Below, in pieces: positions 1 through 6,568 of a stretch of DNA of 14,124 bases. The notes under the pieces are model-generated. The model saw only the letters and a list, made by a program, of their open reading frames with translations. It did no database searches and was not told the DNA's origin. Within the stretch, counting starts at the first letter, position 1, and the number at the start of each line of letters is the position of its first letter. The stretch is from JALZHR01 sp036389695 (lineage in GTDB: Bacteria > Acidobacteriota > Blastocatellia > Pyrinomonadales > Pyrinomonadaceae): NCBI GenBank assembly GCA_036389695.1, contig DASVWG010000434.1, positions 1 to 14,124 on the forward strand. The letters are read 5' to 3'. The position numbers were made by a program, and so were the translations under genes.

Positions 1-384
1 TTTAGACCATCTTGTAAAAGAGTTACGTAGTTCCTCATATTTGTCTGAGTTTGTATTTAAAGTATTAGCGAGAAATAAACGCGCGTTTTTTAGCGCTTCA
101 AGACTTATGTTTCCTGCATCCAAAAGACCGTAAGAATCAAATGTTTCAATCAAATCATTAATCTTTCCAAGTACGATAGAGTTAAGCGTTTCCAACTCCT
201 CTGCTTTAATCTCAAAATCAGCTTGCATTGAGAGATGTCGCATAAATCGGCTTTTGCCGGAATTATTAGAGCCGACGAAGATGTTGATTTTAGACACGGG
301 TTCTAAAAATTCAGCTTTTTCACCATTGGTGTTTTTGTAAATATCAAAAGCGTCAGGGAGTTTGATTGCGTTAATTTTAATCAT
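1..384 (-). CDS. AAA-type ATPase, N-terminal part (runs off window)
   Basis: The minus-strand frame is open from an ATG at 384 to the window edge, giving 128 residues with no stop. A clear Walker A motif, GSNNSGKS, sits at about residues 38-45, preceded by a hydrophobic beta strand (KINIFVG). The early P-loop with two Asn residues is typical of the AAA_15/AAA_21 and OLD-like ATPases, many of which belong to defence or DNA-repair systems. Walker B, the signature motif and any nuclease domain would lie outside the window, so the subfamily cannot be fixed. Base composition is AT-rich compared with the genes from 1158 onward, and a transposase with its repeats lies immediately upstream, which together suggest an acquired region. 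No strong Shine-Dalgarno sequence is visible before the ATG. Confidence 0.75.
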   Translation of the reverse strand, partial: MIKINAIKLPDAFDIYKNTNGEKAEFLEPVSKINIFVGSNNSGKSRFMRHLSMQADFEIKAEELETLNSIVLGKINDLIETFDSYGLLDAGNISLEALKNARLFLANTLNTNSDKYEELRNSFTRWSK

Positions 385-411
385 ATCTGATAGATTTCTT
401 GTGATTTTTTA

Positions 412-477
412 TAGCCACGCCGCTTTAGCGCGTGGTTGGCTGATTGAAAAGAAGCAAAGGGCGTTTTAACGTCCTTT
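412..477 (-). repeat. Composite palindromic repeat, copy 3 (inverted)
   Basis: This is the inverted copy of a two-part unit. Part A (412-436) is an imperfect palindrome built on GCGCTAAAGC, and its 25 bases are an exact reverse complement of 1046-1070. Part B (456-477) is the palindrome around CGTTTTAACG. A 19-base spacer separates the parts. It sits just upstream of the ATPase start codon. It is interpreted as a REP-like target of the neighbouring transposase. Confidence 0.8.
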
Positions 478-519
478 CATTCTACGCCGCCGTCAACAAT
501 GCTGATAACTGATTGAGTA

Positions 520-580
520 AGCCCGTTAAAACGAGCTACAATTTCAAATTTAATCTGACCACGCGCTAAAGCACGTAGCT
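520..580 (+). repeat. Composite palindromic repeat, copy 2 (direct)
   Basis: A diverged copy of the same unit in the opposite orientation to copy 3. Part B lies around 520-540 (CCGTTAAAACG core) and part A at 558-580 (ACCACGCGCTAAAGC core, then a diverged right arm). With copy 3 it makes a nested inverted repeat, A'-B...B'-A, roughly symmetric about base 496. It ends 19 bases downstream of the transposase stop codon. Confidence 0.75.
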
Positions 581-598
581 ATTCATTATCAATTGTTT

Positions 599-997
599 CT
601 AATCTTTCAAAAACTCTTCTTTCTTATGATGTTCTTTTTGATTTAAAACGTAATTCATGACCCATTTTAAATCTTTCGTGCCGAAACTGACGATGCCGTA
701 GCCGTGCTGCCATTCCAGTAATTTACGATTCGTTAATTGGTTGATGTAATGCGAACTCGCGCCTTTTAATTGACCGACCCATTCGGCGGGTTGAACGGTA
801 GGAGGAATGCTGACGGCGATGTGAATATGATTTTCGATGCCACCGATGGCGTGAAGAATTGTTTCGGGCGTTTCGAGAATTTTGCCTTTCAGAAATTGGT
901 AGAGCTTTGGTTCGAGGTCGGGTTTAATCAACGGCATATTCGATTTTGTATGCCAAGTGATATGGAAATTGATTTCGGAATATGCTCTGCGCGACAT
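599..997 (-). CDS. REP-associated tyrosine transposase (Y1_Tnp, IS200/IS605-like)
   Basis: A single-strand DNA transposase of the HUH/Y1 type, which cuts hairpin-bearing DNA through a tyrosine. The HUH motif is seen as HIHIAVSIP near residue 58, and the catalytic tyrosine is most likely in WVMNYVLNQKEHH near the C-terminus. The first residues MSRRAYSEINFHITWHTK are typical of the family. I chose the ATG at 997, giving 132 residues and the family's usual short length. The upstream in-frame extension to 1102 is encoded by the flanking repeat and looks non-protein-like. A palindrome (1007-1027) lies 9 bases ahead of the start and could fold over the ribosome-binding region. No strong Shine-Dalgarno is present. 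Three composite palindromes flank the gene, the arrangement expected of a RAYT with its REP substrates. It appears intact. Confidence 0.88.
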   Translation of the reverse strand: MSRRAYSEINFHITWHTKSNMPLIKPDLEPKLYQFLKGKILETPETILHAIGGIENHIHIAVSIPPTVQPAEWVGQLKGASSHYINQLTNRKLLEWQHGYGIVSFGTKDLKWVMNYVLNQKEHHKKEEFLKD

Positions 998-1006
998 AGT
1001 TTTTAT

Positions 1007-1070
1007 AAGGGCGTTAAAATGCCCTTTGTTGTTTTCTTGACCGCGACCACGCGCTAAAGCGGCGTGGCTA
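1007..1070 (+). repeat. Composite palindromic repeat, copy 1 (direct)
   Basis: Part B (1007-1027, GGGCGTTAAAATGCCC core), an 18-base spacer, then part A (1046-1070), which is the exact inverse of 412-436. It lies directly upstream of the transposase. With copy 3 it gives the element inverted ends about 660 bases apart. Confidence 0.8.
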
Positions 1071-1086
1071 ATTAATTTAGCGAAAA

Positions 1087-1147
1087 ATGAAGGATGAATC
1101 AATCCGAAAAACTAACGATAATTTCCGGTTTATTGTTCATCCTTCAT
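1087..1147. repeat. Inverted repeat with ATGAAGG-type units
   Basis: Arms at 1087-1098 and 1136-1147 match perfectly over 12 bases. The pairing can be extended inward imperfectly, since GATGAATCAAT faces the complement of GATGAACAAT. Units such as ATGAAGG and ATGAATC resemble the seven-base vocabulary at 6604-6685 and 10088-10221. It lies between the minus-strand gene ending at 1158 and the transposase, where it could act as a terminator stem. Confidence 0.65.
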
Positions 1148-1157
1148 CTATTTCTAA

Positions 1158-1883
1158 TCAATATTTCCTAAACTCCAGCGCGTTTATCTGTTGATAGGCG
1201 GCGCTGTTGGTGCCGGGTTTGCGGCGGAGTTGGATTTTGATTAGTTTGACGAGTTTGAGGATGCCGGTGGCGGGATTGTAGAGAATCTCGTCGCGGGCAT
1301 CCTGGGCGTTGCCGAGAGTGATTTCGGCGTTTTTGGCGGCGTTGTTTTTGGCTTGGAGTGCCGCCAGTTTGGTTTCGAGCGCGGCGATTTTCATTTCCTC
1401 GTCGTACGGTTTGTAAGAGTCGGCTTTTGTCTTGAGCAGGGCGATGAGGTCGGCGAAGTGGGAGACGAGGCTGTCGTAATCGCGCGAGGAGACGGAATGC
1501 GTGTTGAGCGATTCGTCGACGTCGGGCGTGGTCGGGTCGTCGACGGGCGCTTCGCCGGAGCGCCTGCCCTGCATTTTGCGGACGATTGACTGCAAATCCG
1601 CGGTGAAGGCTTCGTCGTTGATTTCGACTTCCGCCGTGCGCTTGATGTTGACGGCAAACGCGGCGAGTCCTGCAAACTCGGCTTCGCGCTCGTTGCCCGC
1701 GATGTCTGCCGCCGCTTCCGCCGCGTCAAGCGCCGCCAGAGCGTTTTGGGCTTCGGTCAGTTTGGCTTGCAGAGCGGGAAGCAGGATTAAAGACTGGTTC
1801 GGATTGTAGCTTGTGCCGAGAGCCAGCAGAATGATGGTTACGGTTTCAAAATTCGCCACATTTTTGGCGTGTCCTGTCGACAT
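1158..1883 (-). CDS. Uncharacterised alpha-helical protein
   Basis: 241 residues from the ATG at 1883. It opens with MSTGHAKNVANFETVTIIL, then GTSYNPNQSLILLPALQAKL, followed by long Ala/Glu/Lys/Leu-rich stretches that look like helical hairpins or coiled coils. It ends in a basic segment and NALEFRKY. No signal peptide or membrane span is seen. The GTSYNP...LL opening, the paired helical blocks and the 'LYNPATGIL' segment recall, from memory, a group of functionally unknown proteins common in Bacteroidota; that link is not verified. An in-frame extension up to a GTG at 2081 exists, but it is Phe/Lys/Arg-rich and more likely an untranslated leader. The putative Shine-Dalgarno (CAGGT) is weak, about 10 bases before the ATG. 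A good promoter lies at 2101-2129. Confidence 0.7.
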   Translation of the reverse strand: MSTGHAKNVANFETVTIILLALGTSYNPNQSLILLPALQAKLTEAQNALAALDAAEAAADIAGNEREAEFAGLAAFAVNIKRTAEVEINDEAFTADLQSIVRKMQGRRSGEAPVDDPTTPDVDESLNTHSVSSRDYDSLVSHFADLIALLKTKADSYKPYDEEMKIAALETKLAALQAKNNAAKNAEITLGNAQDARDEILYNPATGILKLVKLIKIQLRRKPGTNSAAYQQINALEFRKY

Positions 1884-2100
1884 AATAGTTTTTACCTGGA
1901 GTTTTCGGTGGTGGCTGCGGGTTGAAGCTTTAAGGAAATCCGTGTGTGAAAAGTCTTTCGAAAATTTACCGCCCGAAAATTTTTCCGGGTTCGCCGCGAG
2001 AAAGGCAAAGAGAAAACTCGTGGGTTGTAGGCGATGCTTTTCTCCGGCAATTTTACGGTAAATCCGATTTCCAAAAAACACTTTTTGTGCGATGCGCGGA

Positions 2101-2129
2101 AATATAAATTAAAAGCGGCGGGAAGTCAA
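2101..2129 (-). promoter_or_regulatory. Sigma70-type promoter for the 1158-1883 gene
   Basis: On the minus strand, TTGACT (2124-2129) and TATATT (2101-2106) are separated by exactly 17 bases; each box matches 5 of 6 consensus bases. The predicted start near 2094 leaves a leader of about 210 bases before the chosen ATG. Confidence 0.6.
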
Positions 2130-2130
2130 A

Positions 2131-2235
2131 AGAAGCGGGGGAGTCGGGGAGTGAGGGAGTCGGGGAGTGGATTGAGCAAATGCAAATGCTTTTTCTTTCT
2201 CCCCGACTCCTCTACTCCCCGACTCCCCAACTTCT
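2131..2235. repeat. Tandem-repeat-built inverted repeat (GGGGAGTC type)
   Basis: The left arm (2131-2167) and right arm (2199-2235) are complementary at 32 of 37 positions around a 31-base loop. Both arms are tandem runs of GGGGAGT/GGGAGTC units or their complement. The whole palindrome fits between the -35 boxes of two divergent promoters. Confidence 0.85.
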
Positions 2236-2243
2236 CCGGTTAT

Positions 2244-2271
2244 TTGTAAAAATTATCTTTCGGCATATAAT
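2244..2271 (+). promoter_or_regulatory. Sigma70-type promoter for the propeller protein
   Basis: TTGTAA (2244-2249), a 16-base spacer, then a perfect TATAAT (2266-2271). The predicted start near 2278 gives a leader of about 65 bases. Confidence 0.6.
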
Positions 2272-2343
2272 GGTCGTGCCCTTCATTCAGATACATTTCA
2301 AAACGTTCGGAATAAGCTCACTTTCCCGGAGGATAAAAAACTG

Positions 2344-4536
2344 ATGCTCCTGAGTAACCTGTTAAATGCTTCGATTGGTCGGAAGCGGGCGGCGGCTTTC
2401 GCGGTTTTAACGCTGGCGGTTTTGCTTTTCGGCTCGACGCCTTCGATTCGGGCGGCGCGGGCGGGCGACCTCGACCCGACTTTCGGCAGCGGCGGTAAGA
2501 TTTTATTACCGAGCGGCGAAACCAACCCGGGTTCCTTAGCCGATCCTGCGATTCAACCCGACGGAAAAATCGTCGCGCTCGGAGCAATCCGCACCGGCGA
2601 TATTTTCAGCCCGGTTTACAAGTCGGTACTGGTGCGTTTGAATGCGGACGGCACGTTTGATACCAATTTCGGAAACAACGGGAGAGTTCTTCCGACGATT
2701 AACGACCGCGTGATAAATGGCTGCGCCTCCGCGCTTCAAACAAACGGGAAAATCGTTTTAGCCTGTAACGGTGCGCCGACGAATCAGACCACACCGCGTT
2801 ATTTGACCGTCTTTCGCTACAACGCGGACGGCAGCGCGGACGCGAGTTTCGGAACGGCAGGCAGCGGTTACGTGCAGATGTTAGTTGCGGATTTTGTGGG
2901 TTATGTCTCCGATGTCGTCGTGCAGGCGGACGGAAAAATTATTGCGGGCAGTTCCGTTTACCAGATTGCCAACGGCGGCGCGCCGATGATTTTGGTGCGT
3001 TACAACGTAGACGGCTCGCTCGATAATTCCTTCGACGGCGACGGCATCTTTTACACGCCGACGCCCGTCGGTCGCTACGACACGCTGGCGTCGATTCTGC
3101 TCAAATCGGACGGGAAACTCGTGGTCACCGGAAATGCGGATGCGATTAACGGGCGCGGGTTTGTGCTCTTCGGATTAAACGCGGACGGCAGCGCGGACGC
3201 TTCGTTCGGGACGAATGGCGTGGTCATCACGAATCTCGCCAACGACGATCATTACGGCGGCGCAGCGCAGTTGCAGCCCGACGGTAAAATCGTCCTGTAC
3301 GGTATCGTCGGAACGGGCGTTCCGCAGCTCAGATACTTTTTGCTGCGCTACCAGCCGAACGGCAGCCTGGATGCTTCTTTCGGCACGAACGGCGTCGTGA
3401 CGATGCCGTCCGTGAGCGGGCAATATGACCGTTTTCGGTCGTTTACAATCCAGCCCGACGGTAAAATACTGTTGACCGGCAGCCGGTCAGACAGTTCATT
3501 TTCAACGTCAATCGTCGTGGTTGCGCGGGTTAATACCAACGGCTCGCCCGACCTCTCTTTCGGCGTCGGCGGTACGGTTGTCACGGCAAATTTCGGCGCG
3601 CCGGGCAATAGCGTAGCGAACAATGTCGCGGTGCAGCCGGACGGAAAAATCCTTATCGTCGGCTACAACATACACGATAAATATTCAGTCAATCCGATTC
3701 TCGCCCGCTATCTGAACAACGCGCCGCGCGATTTTGATTTTGACGGCGACGGCAAAGCCGACGTTTCCATCTTTCGTCCCTCGACCGCTGCCGAATGGTA
3801 TTGGCTCAACAGCGCAAACAATCAAAGCAGCGGCATTCAATTCGGCATCGCTTCGGACAAGCCCGCGCCGGCTGACTTTGACGGCGACGGGAAAACGGAC
3901 GTCTCGGTTTTCCGCGACGGCGACTGGTATCGTCTGAACAGCTCGAACAATTCGTTTGTCGCCGCGCATTTCGGTCAGACGGGCGACATTCCCGTTCCGG
4001 CTGACTACGACGCCGACGATAAAGCGGATTTGGCGGTTTACCGCGCGGGCAACTGGTATATCTTAAACAGCGCGAGCGATTCTTTCCGCGCCGAGCAGTT
4101 CGGCATCGCATCGGACAAGCCCGTGACCGCCGATTACGACGGCGACGGGAAAGCGGATTTAGCGGTTTATCGCGCGGCGGAAGGCACGTGGTATGTGCAG
4201 CAAAGCCGCGACGGATTTTTCGGCGTGCAATTCGGCATCAGCTCCGATAAGCCCGTCGCCGCCGATTACGACGGCGACGGCAAAACGGACGTCGCGGTTT
4301 ATCGTCCGGCGGACGGCACGTGGTATCTGCTGCGCTCGAATCTCGGCTTTACGGCGGCGCAGTTCGGCGCTTCGACCGATAAACCCGTTCCGGCGGATTA
4401 CGACGGCGACGGCAAAACCGATTTGGCTGTCTATCGCGACGGCAACTGGTATCTGCTCCGCTCGACCGCCGGATTTACCGCGACTCAATTCGGAACCGCA
4501 AGCGACCAGCCCGTTCCGAATGCGTTCGTGCCCTAA
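2344..4536 (+). CDS. Secreted double beta-propeller protein: delta-60 repeats plus FG-GAP/VCBS repeats
   Basis: 730 residues. The N-terminus has a basic RKR followed by a hydrophobic core and a likely signal-peptidase site near IRAARA (about residues 36-41), so export is expected. Residues ~42-460 carry about seven delta-60 units, recognisable by QPDGKI...G, RxNxDGxxDxxFG and a closing strand (DUF5122-like propeller). Residues ~462-722 carry six FG-GAP-like units, each with a calcium-loop motif such as DYDGDGKTDLAVYR followed by a GNWYLLRS-type strand and QFG...DKPVPA. In the third unit the loop reads DYDADDKAD, so calcium binding there is probably weakened. No C-terminal sorting signal is seen. 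These repeat types are usually found in surface or secreted proteins; the ligand is unknown. GGAGG (2328-2332) lies 11 bases before the ATG, and an in-frame CTG at 2341 is a less likely start. Confidence 0.88.
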   Translation: MLLSNLLNASIGRKRAAAFAVLTLAVLLFGSTPSIRAARAGDLDPTFGSGGKILLPSGETNPGSLADPAIQPDGKIVALGAIRTGDIFSPVYKSVLVRLNADGTFDTNFGNNGRVLPTINDRVINGCASALQTNGKIVLACNGAPTNQTTPRYLTVFRYNADGSADASFGTAGSGYVQMLVADFVGYVSDVVVQADGKIIAGSSVYQIANGGAPMILVRYNVDGSLDNSFDGDGIFYTPTPVGRYDTLASILLKSDGKLVVTGNADAINGRGFVLFGLNADGSADASFGTNGVVITNLANDDHYGGAAQLQPDGKIVLYGIVGTGVPQLRYFLLRYQPNGSLDASFGTNGVVTMPSVSGQYDRFRSFTIQPDGKILLTGSRSDSSFSTSIVVVARVNTNGSPDLSFGVGGTVVTANFGAPGNSVANNVAVQPDGKILIVGYNIHDKYSVNPILARYLNNAPRDFDFDGDGKADVSIFRPSTAAEWYWLNSANNQSSGIQFGIASDKPAPADFDGDGKTDVSVFRDGDWYRLNSSNNSFVAAHFGQTGDIPVPADYDADDKADLAVYRAGNWYILNSASDSFRAEQFGIASDKPVTADYDGDGKADLAVYRAAEGTWYVQQSRDGFFGVQFGISSDKPVAADYDGDGKTDVAVYRPADGTWYLLRSNLGFTAAQFGASTDKPVPADYDGDGKTDLAVYRDGNWYLLRSTAGFTATQFGTASDQPVPNAFVP

Positions 4537-4557
4537 AAATAATTCGCGTTTAAAAAA

Positions 4558-4593
4558 TTAACCGGTGTGATGAACTCTCATCACACCGGTTAA
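4558..4593. terminator. Perfect 16-bp hairpin between convergent genes
   Basis: Arms 4558-4573 and 4578-4593 (core AACCGGTGTGATGA) are perfectly complementary around a 4-base loop. On the minus strand the stem is followed by a run of six T, so it is a classic intrinsic terminator for ttcA transcripts. On the plus strand the following bases (TTCGC) lack a T run, but the stem could still stop or protect the propeller mRNA. No gene lies in 4537-4698. A second short stem (4670-4676 with 4687-4693) sits next to the ttcA stop. Confidence 0.8.
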
Positions 4594-4698
4594 TTCGCAA
4601 TCATTTCTCAAATCTCAAAGATGATTGTGACCCTGCAAATTATATTTAAATCTCGACTTTTCTGACTTTAACCATCCGCTACCGCAGATGGTTCTGAC

Positions 4699-5595
4699 TT
4701 AACCAATCAGCGATTCGACAATCGGCAGGCTGCTTTTGTTCAGCGCCAGATTCGCTTCCGAGTGGTCGAAGATTTCGTCGAGTTCCTTTTCGACCGAGCC
4801 GTGCCCGCGCGGGATTTGTTTGATAATCGGCTCGAAATTTTTGAAATCGTAAAGCGCGGTGTCCAGAAGGTGCGAGCCGGTAACGTTGGAAAGCGCGGTC
4901 ATAATCGACGAGCGGATAAACGGGATTTCTTTTTCCAGCTCGTTGATTAATCTTTTGACGCGGGCGCGTTTCAGGTTCGGCTGCGAGCCGCACAGGTTGC
5001 AGGGAATAATCGGAAATTGTTTTTCTTCGGCGAATTTCGCGATTTCCGCTTCCTGACAATAAGCGAGCGGGCGGATGACGGTGTTTGTTCCGGCGTCCGA
5101 GCGCAGGATAGGCGGCATCGCTTTCAGCTGCCCGACGTAGAATAAATTCAGCAGAAACGTGGCGATGATGTCGTCGGCGTGATGACCGAGCGCGATTTTC
5201 GTACAATTTTCTTCAATCGCCGTCGAATACAAAATGCCGCGCCGCAGACGCGAACAGAGCGAGCAGAAAGTTTTGCCTTCGGGAATGTGCGCTTTGACGA
5301 CCGAATACGTGTCTTCTTCGACGATGCGGTAATTGACATTGATGCTTTCCAGATAATTCGGCAAAACCTCTTCGGGAAAATCCGGCTGTTTCTGGTCGAG
5401 ATTGACGGCGAGAATTTCAAATTTGACGGGCGCGCGGCGCTGCACGTCGAGCAAAAGTTCCAGCATCGTGTAGCTGTCTTTGCCGCCCGAAAGGCACACC
5501 ATCACTTTATCGCCGTCTTCAATCATCGAAAAATCGGCGAGCGCTCTGCCCATTTTTTTGAGTAATTTCGTTTTCGTCTTGCTTTCTACAAACAT
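4699..5595 (-). CDS. ttcA: tRNA 2-thiocytidine(32) synthetase TtcA
   Basis: TtcA adenylates C32 of certain tRNAs and replaces the oxygen with sulfur, using an oxygen-sensitive iron-sulfur cluster in the cytoplasm. The 298-residue protein has the PP-loop ATP-binding motif SGGKDS at 36-41, two CxxC pairs (CSLC at 111-114, CNLC at 199-202) and the LGHHADD motif at 136-142, all characteristic of the TtcA group. E. coli TtcA uses three cysteines from the equivalent pairs to hold a 4Fe-4S cluster. The length is usual for the family. The TtcA/TtuA group shares this layout, so a thiolase acting on another tRNA position cannot be wholly excluded. The start codon is at 5595; no strong Shine-Dalgarno is visible, because the leader is immediately replaced by a heptamer array beginning at 5604. 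Confidence 0.93.
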   Translation of the reverse strand: MFVESKTKTKLLKKMGRALADFSMIEDGDKVMVCLSGGKDSYTMLELLLDVQRRAPVKFEILAVNLDQKQPDFPEEVLPNYLESINVNYRIVEEDTYSVVKAHIPEGKTFCSLCSRLRRGILYSTAIEENCTKIALGHHADDIIATFLLNLFYVGQLKAMPPILRSDAGTNTVIRPLAYCQEAEIAKFAEEKQFPIIPCNLCGSQPNLKRARVKRLINELEKEIPFIRSSIMTALSNVTGSHLLDTALYDFKNFEPIIKQIPRGHGSVEKELDEIFDHSEANLALNKSSLPIVESLIG

Positions 5596-5603
5596 AATCT
5601 TTG

Positions 5604-5711
5604 GTTAGTTGTCCGTTGCCGTTTGTCAGTTGCTAATTGAAACAAATTCGAGAACGTAATTTATATTCAATTTGCGAAGGACAAAGGACAAAGGACTAAT
5701 GACTAATCCGA
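5604..5711. repeat. Two heptamer arrays facing each other (GTCAGTT / AAGGACA type)
   Basis: The left array (5604-5638) is five units: GTTAGTT, GTCCGTT, GCCGTTT, GTCAGTT, GCTAATT. The right array (5677-5711) is five units: AAGGACA twice, AAGGACT, AATGACT, AATCCGA. The right units are roughly the reverse complement of the left ones, about 15 of 21 over the best three units, so the pair forms an imperfect inverted repeat with a ~38-base AT-rich centre. It lies between divergent ttcA and the bactofilin gene, starting 8 bases from the ttcA ATG. The remaining gap to 5900 holds a promoter and a leader hairpin. Confidence 0.8.
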
Positions 5712-5746
5712 AATTTGCAACTTTACTACAAATTCCGCCAAAAACC

Positions 5747-5775
5747 TAGACACGGCGCGGCAAAGCATCTATTAT
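5747..5775 (+). promoter_or_regulatory. Sigma70-type promoter for the bactofilin gene
   Basis: TAGACA (5747-5752), exactly 17 bases, TATTAT (5770-5775); each box matches 5 of 6 consensus bases. The predicted start near 5782 gives a leader of ~119 bases. CTAGAC (5746-5751) and GTCTAG (5793-5798) bracket the promoter as an inverted pair and may be coincidental. Confidence 0.6.
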
Positions 5776-5855
5776 AAAAAGACCAACTGGAAGTCTAGAT
5801 TTCCTTAAAAAATTAAAATCGACAATTAAAAAAGGCTCGCGTTTGCTTTGGGGCA

Positions 5856-5872
5856 GACAATTTCCAATTGTC
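5856..5872 (+). promoter_or_regulatory. Perfect small hairpin in the bactofilin mRNA leader
   Basis: GACAATT-TCC-AATTGTC, a perfect 7-bp inverted repeat with a 3-base loop, ending 12 bases before the GGAGAGG ribosome-binding site (5885-5891). It could be an mRNA stem or an operator; no T run follows, so it is not a terminator. Confidence 0.5.
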
Positions 5873-5900
5873 ATCGGGCGGGTCGGAGAGGTTTTTTATT

Positions 5901-6551
5901 ATGATTAGAATGGGGCGCAGCAGTTCCAAGACGGAACCATCGAACGAAACACCGCAATATCAGCAGCAGCAGCAGCAACAGCCGACAGCTTCGGGGAACG
6001 CTTACGGCAGCTATCAGCATCAGGAAACCGCTCAGCCGACTTCGAGTCGCGGCGCGATGACCGAGAGCGAATCAATCGCGCGCGACATCAAGGAAGGTCG
6101 CCTGAGCGGTTATGTCGGCGCGGGCACGGTTTTAACGGGCGAGACGACTTTTCAGGCGATGCTCCGCATTGACGGTCATCTGACGGGACGCGTGATTTCC
6201 GATAACGGTCTGCTGATAATCGGTTCGGGCGGACAGGTCGATGCCGATATTCTGGTGTCGGCGGCGACGGTCGGCGGCACGGTCAACGGCGATATTATCG
6301 CGACGGAAAAAGTCGAGCTCGGACGTACGGCGCGCGTCATCGGCAATATTCAAACGCCGCGTCTGGTGATTGAAGACGGCGCGATTTTTGAAGGCAGCTG
6401 CACGATGCTCAAAGCCAAGGAAGCCGTCGAAAAACGCGCCGAAGAAGCGCGCCAGGCGCAATATGTCGTGAACGAATATCCGGCGGAAACGCCCGTGACC
6501 TATGAAGAAGAAGTCGCGGCGGAAGAGACTACGGAAGCGGCGGCAAGCTAG
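5901..6551 (+). CDS. Bactofilin (polymer-forming cytoskeletal protein)
   Basis: 216 residues from the ATG at 5901, chosen because GGAGAGG lies 9 bases upstream; a TTG at 5868 would extend the frame but overlaps a leader hairpin. The N-terminal ~50 residues are a disordered, Gln-rich tail (a run of seven Gln). The bactofilin core follows at about residues 60-165: SGYVGAGTVLTGE, then turns spaced by short hydrophobic strands (GHLTGRVISDNGLLIIGSGG, GGTVNGDIIATEKVELG), a right-handed beta-helix signature. The C-terminus is acidic (EEEVAAEETTEAA). Bactofilins self-assemble into nucleotide-independent filaments, usually at the inner membrane, shaping the envelope or anchoring enzymes. It is likely the first gene of a plus-strand run, separated from the next gene by a long hairpin. 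Confidence 0.92.
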   Translation: MIRMGRSSSKTEPSNETPQYQQQQQQQPTASGNAYGSYQHQETAQPTSSRGAMTESESIARDIKEGRLSGYVGAGTVLTGETTFQAMLRIDGHLTGRVISDNGLLIIGSGGQVDADILVSAATVGGTVNGDIIATEKVELGRTARVIGNIQTPRLVIEDGAIFEGSCTMLKAKEAVEKRAEEARQAQYVVNEYPAETPVTYEEEVAAEETTEAAAS

Positions 6552-6568
6552 CGAATAAATAACAAAAG

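Noticed and set aside
998..1102. 35-residue N-terminal extension of the transposase
   Set aside because: It is encoded by the flanking palindromic repeat and starts at TTG, whereas MSRRAYSEINF is a typical family start.
1501..2061. Antisense open frames over the 1158-1883 gene and its leader
   Set aside because: Products are compositionally biased, have no ribosome-binding site and overlap a better-supported gene.
4193..4561. Second-frame open stretch of 122 codons within the propeller gene
   Set aside because: It arises from the repeated GC-rich FG-GAP coding sequence and its product is low-complexity Ala/Arg/Ser-rich; a shadow of the true frame.
5699..5749. 16-codon open frame (MTNPKFATLLQIPPKT)
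   Set aside because: It starts inside the heptamer array and ends in the bactofilin -35 box, so it would precede the predicted transcript; no Shine-Dalgarno.
5746..5798. CTAGAC/GTCTAG inverted pair around the bactofilin promoter
   Set aside because: Only six bases with a 41-base centre; easily due to chance.
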